This document shows positions 12,533 through 12,768 of a stretch of DNA of 12,768 bases, one piece after another (the stretch's first letter is position 1; each line of letters begins with the position of its first letter). The notes beneath the pieces are model-generated. The model was not told where the DNA came from. It was given only the letters and a program-made list of their open reading frames with translations, and did not search any database. This DNA comes from Streptosporangiaceae bacterium. GTDB lineage: Bacteria; Actinomycetota; Actinomycetes; Streptosporangiales; Streptosporangiaceae. The stretch covers positions 1 to 12,768 of the forward strand of contig JASHQP010000176.1 of NCBI GenBank assembly GCA_030039095.1, given 5' to 3'. The translations under genes were made by a program, and so were the position numbers.

Positions 12533-12768
12533 CGACCCGTCGTCCTTGCCTCCCGCTACATTCACGGTAACAGCAGGACCCCCGCTGATCACGGACGCCG
12601 AGGCCGGGCCGGTGCCCGCCGCGGCCCAGGAGCCGTGAGCAGCTTGCAGCGCCGGGCGTGCTGGCATCCGCAGACGATCATCCAGCGCTGCAGCCCGCCC
12701 GGGCAGCTCGCCGCGATGGCCGCGGCCAGCGGGCTGCTCACCGTGCCCGCCGCGCCGCTCGGCACCGC
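12533..12768. other. Right edge, unresolved: possible plus-strand gene start or minus-strand gene end
   Basis: Two readings compete. On the plus strand, a GTG at 12635 opens a frame to the window end, including QRRACWHPQTIIQRCSPPG, but its AGGAG ribosome binding site is only 2 bases away. On the minus strand, a frame open from the edge ends with TGA at 12589-12591 and includes GGLQRWMIVCGCQHARRCK. Third codon positions coincide in the two frames, so GC bias cannot separate them. Neither peptide is recognisable. The FHA-HTH promoter should also lie here, but I see no convincing -10/-35 pair. Confidence 0.3.

Noticed and set aside
12533..12667. 45-residue N-terminal extension of the FHA-HTH protein to the ATG at 12667
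   Set aside because: The extension is Ala/Gly low-complexity and unlike the start of an FHA domain; the ATG at 12532 has a suitable ribosome binding site and begins the first strand.

Overview
The window looks like chromosomal DNA from a high-GC actinomycete. Codons end almost always in G or C, several genes start with GTG, and the gene families are typical of soil or mycelial Actinobacteria: an S53 protease with a short propeptide region, an FHA-HTH protein and a PPi-type phosphofructokinase. I cannot name a genus. No rRNA, tRNA, CRISPR array, transposase or phage gene is visible. Coding density is high and no gene-free stretch exceeds 300 bases; the longest is the 236 bases at the right edge.

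Left part (1-7439). An Est30-like alpha/beta-hydrolase (minus strand) is divergent from a PlsC-type 1-acylglycerol-3-phosphate acyltransferase, with a perfect 8-bp inverted repeat at the acyltransferase start. A secreted sedolisin (S53) protease with a C-terminal putative Ig-like domain follows. It converges on a glycerol kinase gene, and the two 3' ends are separated by a 15-bp tandem repeat and a hairpin. The glycerol kinase gene is closely divergent from a phosphofructokinase gene whose active-site residues predict pyrophosphate rather than ATP as phosphoryl donor. A MATE-family efflux transporter of the DinF type follows. The hydrolase, acyltransferase and glycerol kinase could all touch acylglycerol and glycerol-3-phosphate metabolism, but they are not one operon and that link is inference.

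Right part (7486-12532, all minus strand). The most interesting region is a compact catabolic gene set, transcribed right to left: a class III CoA-transferase resembling 2-methylfumaryl-CoA isomerase (mesaconyl-CoA C1-C4 CoA transferase, Mct); a hotdog hydratase resembling 3-methylfumaryl-CoA (mesaconyl-C4-CoA) hydratase (Meh); an acyl-CoA dehydrogenase; and a LysR regulator. The first two genes overlap by 4 bp and the third follows after 16 bp. Mct and Meh are consecutive steps of the second half of the 3-hydroxypropionate bi-cycle. Here, however, they travel with a dehydrogenase and no Mcl lyase or Mch hydratase is in view. I infer a C5-dicarboxylate route: methylsuccinyl-CoA or mesaconyl-CoA to citramalyl-CoA, then acetyl-CoA plus pyruvate through a lyase encoded elsewhere. 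The LysR gene appears to have its own leaderless promoter and carries an unusual repeat-encoded Ala/Pro/Thr/Gly insertion in its effector domain. Upstream of this set lies an FHA-like/HTH protein of unknown role, separated by a hairpin. The last 236 bases hold either the start of a plus-strand gene or the end of a minus-strand gene, and the sequence does not decide which.
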